Source: Nocardioides aurantiacus
GTDB taxonomy: Bacteria; Actinomycetota; Actinomycetes; Propionibacteriales; Nocardioidaceae
Direction: 5' to 3'
Assembly: GCF_003752505.1 (NCBI RefSeq)
Contig: NZ_RKHO01000001.1
Coordinates: forward strand, 3,038,001 to 3,102,000
Length of the DNA: 64,000 bases
Part shown: in pieces, positions 61,990 through 64,000 of the stretch
How positions within the stretch are numbered: the first letter of the stretch is position 1
How the letters are laid out: every line of letters starts with the position of its first letter
Notes under the pieces: model-generated
What the model was told of the DNA's origin: nothing
Databases searched by the model: none
The model's input: the letters and a program-made list of their open reading frames with translations, nothing else
Translations under genes and position numbers: made by a program

Positions 61990-63144
61990 CTACGCCGGGT
62001 CGAGCAGCGCGTCGACGAACGTGGCGGGGTCGAAGGGCGCGAGGTCGTCGGCCCCCTCCCCCACGCCGACCAGCTTGACCGGCACGCCCAGCTCGCGCTG
62101 GACCGCCACGACGATGCCGCCCTTGGCGGACCCGTCGAGCTTGGTCAGCACGATGCCGGTGACGTCCACGGCCTCGCGGAACACCCGGGCCTGGACCAGG
62201 CCGTTCTGCCCGGTGGTGGCGTCGAGCACCAGCAGCACCTCGGTGACGGCCGCCTGCTTCTCGACCACCCGCTTGACCTTGCCGAGCTCGTCCATCAGCC
62301 CGGCCTTGTTCTGCAGCCGGCCGGCGGTGTCGACCACGACCACGTCCACGCCCTGCTCCACGCCGGTGCGCACCGAGTCGAAGGCGACGCTGGCCGGGTC
62401 CGAGCCCTCGGGGCCGGTGACGACGTCGACGCCGACGCGCTCGCCCCAGGTGCTGAGCTGCTCGGAGGCAGCGGCACGGAAGGTGTCGGCCGCCCCCAGG
62501 ACGACCGTCTTGTCCTCGGCCACGAGCACCCGGGCCAGCTTGCCGACCGAGGTGGTCTTGCCGGCCCCGTTGACACCGACGACCAGCACGACGCCCGGCT
62601 TGCCCTCGGCGCCGGTGACGGCGATCCGGCGGTCCATCGAGGGGTCGACGAGCGTCAGCAGCTCCTCGCGCAGCACCGCCCGGGCCTCGCTCGCACCGCC
62701 CTCGACGCGCAGCCGGGTGCGCAGCCGACCGACGAGCTCCTGGGTGGGCCCGACGCCCACGTCGGCGGTGATGAGGGTGTCCTCGATCTCCTCCCACGTG
62801 TCCTCGTCGAGCCGGTCGCGGGAGAGCAGGAGCAGCAGGCCGCGGCCCAGGCCGCCCTGGGACCCCGAGAGACGCTGACGCAGCCAAACCAGCCGGCCGG
62901 CCGTGCCCTCGGGCCGCTCGAGCAGCCGGGTCGCACCGGTGTCGGCCGGGGTCTCGGGCTCCGGCTCGAGCGCCGGGTCCGGCGTGCCGGGCGGTCGCTC
63001 CTCGGTGATGACGCCGCCGCCGCGCCCCTCGACCGGGGGCTTGGGCTGCTTGCGCCCGTTGACAAAGGCGACGAGGCCGATGCCTCCGGCCAGGACCAGC
63101 AGGGCGACGGCGATGACGACGTACAGGGTGACACCGGAGATCAT
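61990..63144 (-). CDS. ftsY: SRP receptor FtsY
   Basis: A 384-residue GTPase that docks the SRP-ribosome complex at the membrane. One N-terminal transmembrane helix (LYVVIAVALLVLAGGIGLVA), a Pro/Glu-rich linker (EERPPGTPDPALEPEPETP), then the NG domain with GVNGAGKTTSVGKL, DTAGRLQNKAG and TKLDGSAKGGI. A true membrane anchor (rather than only an acidic A domain) is the usual actinobacterial form. ATG 63144 is preferred to the TTG at 63156. It pairs with Ffh encoded at 55046-56599. Confidence 0.95.
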   Translation of the reverse strand: MISGVTLYVVIAVALLVLAGGIGLVAFVNGRKQPKPPVEGRGGGVITEERPPGTPDPALEPEPETPADTGATRLLERPEGTAGRLVWLRQRLSGSQGGLGRGLLLLLSRDRLDEDTWEEIEDTLITADVGVGPTQELVGRLRTRLRVEGGASEARAVLREELLTLVDPSMDRRIAVTGAEGKPGVVLVVGVNGAGKTTSVGKLARVLVAEDKTVVLGAADTFRAAASEQLSTWGERVGVDVVTGPEGSDPASVAFDSVRTGVEQGVDVVVVDTAGRLQNKAGLMDELGKVKRVVEKQAAVTEVLLVLDATTGQNGLVQARVFREAVDVTGIVLTKLDGSAKGGIVVAVQRELGVPVKLVGVGEGADDLAPFDPATFVDALLDPA

Positions 63145-63168
63145 GCGTCGATCCAAACAGACGCCTGC

Positions 63169-63375
63169 TCAGCGGCGCGAGGCGGCGTGCTCCCGGGCGT
63201 CGTCCTCGGCGTGCGCGACGTCGATGGTGGGCAGCGAGCTGACGCCGCGACTCATCACCTCGCCGATGCGGGGCGAGACCGGGGTGGCCTCGCCGCGGTA
63301 GGGGTAGGCGGCGTACACGATGACAGCGGTGGCCAGCACGAGGGCGAGCAGCACCACGACCACGATGGTTCCCAT
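63169..63375 (-). CDS. Small single-helix membrane protein
   Basis: 68 residues: one N-terminal helix (GTIVVVVLLALVLATAVIVY), an RGE/TPVSPRIGEVMSRG segment and a polar acidic tail with many Ala, Asp and His. No family recognised. AAGGAG precedes the ATG by seven bases, and the gene lies 24 bases before ftsY on the same strand, so it is probably co-transcribed with it. Short but well supported by the start signal. Confidence 0.6.
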   Translation of the reverse strand: MGTIVVVVLLALVLATAVIVYAAYPYRGEATPVSPRIGEVMSRGVSSLPTIDVAHAEDDAREHAASRR

Positions 63376-63452
63376 GAGGGCTCCTTCGTCGGGGAAGAGT
63401 CGAAGCGGTTCCGCTCGAGCGTGACAGACCCCGCCACGACCGACAAATCCCC

Positions 63453-63926
63453 CTAGGCCCCGCGCGTCTCCCGCAGCAGCGGGGTCACGGCGTCCCGCAC
63501 CGCCTCCGGCAGCGGGCGTACGTCGCGGCCGGCGCCGGTGTTGTCGACGTAGACGTGGACGAACCGCCCCTCGGCCGCCGCCGTGGCGCCCTCGCCGTCC
63601 GGGTCGCCCTGGAACAGCCCGACCCGGTAGGTCACCGACGACGTGCCGACCCGGTCGACGACCAGGCCGAGGTCGACGGGCCGGGGGTAGCCCATCTCGC
63701 GGAAGTAGCGGCACCCCACCTCGGCCACCACCCCGACCGCGTCGAGGCGACGGATGTCGACCCCGGTCGCCTCGGCGAGGTGGGCGTTGACCGCGGTGTC
63801 GATGAGGTCGAAGTAGCGGGCGTTGTTCATGTGGCCGTAGACGTCGTCGTCGGACCAGCGGGTGGTGGCCAGCCGCCACACGGCGTACTCCTCGCGGGCC
63901 GGGGGCCCCGGGCGGGACGCGCTCAC
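63453..63926 (-). CDS. Acyl-CoA thioesterase of the hot-dog fold (4HBT type)
   Basis: 157 residues. Family motif RWSDDDVYGHMNNARYFDL with the catalytic-type Asp and the NN/AR helix, then VGCRYFREMGYPRPVDLGL and TYRVGLFQGD. Members cleave 4-hydroxybenzoyl-CoA or medium/long-chain acyl-CoA; the true substrate is unknown. The GTG start overlaps the smc stop as GTGA, so the gene is co-translated with smc. Cytoplasmic. Confidence 0.86.
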   Translation of the reverse strand: MSASRPGPPAREEYAVWRLATTRWSDDDVYGHMNNARYFDLIDTAVNAHLAEATGVDIRRLDAVGVVAEVGCRYFREMGYPRPVDLGLVVDRVGTSSVTYRVGLFQGDPDGEGATAAAEGRFVHVYVDNTGAGRDVRPLPEAVRDAVTPLLRETRGA

Positions 63927-64000
63927 GCGGGCTCGCTCTCGCGCAGCCGCTGGCTGATCACCGCCGAGACGCCGTCTCCGCGCATGGTGACGCCGTAGAG
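63923..64000 (-). CDS. smc: C-terminal end of the chromosome segregation protein SMC (partial)
   Basis: Only 25 codons plus stop are in the window; the gene continues past the right edge. The tail LYGVTMRGDGVSAVISQRLR is a characteristic actinobacterial SMC C-terminus, after the ATPase head domain. The SMC-then-ftsY order agrees with this. The stop overlaps the thioesterase start by GTGA. Confidence 0.85.
   Translation of the reverse strand, partial: LYGVTMRGDGVSAVISQRLRESEPA

Overview
The window is very G+C-rich (about 70% by eye) with short intergenic gaps, many GTG starts and many four-base ATGA/GTGA gene overlaps. Together with the gene order smc-ftsY-amtB-PII-glnD-ffh-rpsP-KH-rimM-trmD-rplS-lepB-rnhB-yraN-comM-dprA-xerC-rpsB-tsf-pyrH-frr-cdsA-rlmN-dxr-rseP-ispG-proS, this points to an actinobacterium, most likely Nocardioides or a close relative in the Propionibacteriales. 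That placement is inferred from gene order and style, not from a database search.

Layout. 1-10 kb: a ferritin-like DUF4439 protein, the TldD/TldE protease pair, a Tat-exported acetamidase/formamidase-like protein, a HAD phosphatase, a secreted M43 metalloprotease, proS, small membrane proteins and a GNAT enzyme. 10-16 kb: a lipoprotein, a polytopic membrane protein, a large perfect-armed inverted repeat, then ispG-rseP-dxr. 16-25 kb is an accessory block between dxr and rlmN: three SDR proteins, a succinate-semialdehyde dehydrogenase, a truncated adenylate-forming enzyme, a LOG-like protein, an adenylyl cyclase with a stand-alone cNMP-binding protein, and a GT4 glycosyltransferase. 25-33 kb: rlmN, then a second accessory block whose core is a five-gene membrane operon around a radical SAM enzyme of the archaeal tetraether-lipid-synthase (Tes/MJ0619) type, followed by dinB and a secreted phospholipase D-like protein. 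33-64 kb is the conserved translation/secretion/nitrogen backbone, with a TadE/TadG pair, a TrmD-GNAT fusion, an amidohydrolase and a ScyD-like protein inserted.

How the genes work together. Ribosome production and protein maturation dominate (rpsB, tsf, frr, rplS, rpsP, rimM, trmD, proS, rlmN). Protein export is represented by ffh, ftsY and lepB, and isoprenoid synthesis by dxr and ispG. Nitrogen sensing is a complete module: AmtB, two PII proteins and the PII uridylyltransferase GlnD, with a GlnR-like operator upstream of amtB. DNA uptake and recombination genes (comM, dprA, xerC) sit together.

Main leads: (1) the Tes-like radical SAM/Lgt-like/YwaF-like operon at 26.2-30.0 kb; (2) the cAMP producer/sensor pair at 21.3-22.8 kb; (3) a 92-base composite hairpin with 20-bp perfect arms at 12.36 kb; (4) a recurring TANNNT-N6/7-start-codon arrangement that implies many leaderless transcripts and moves several start codons; (5) structured leaders in front of rpsB and rplS. 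No tRNA, rRNA, insertion sequence, prophage or CRISPR array was seen.
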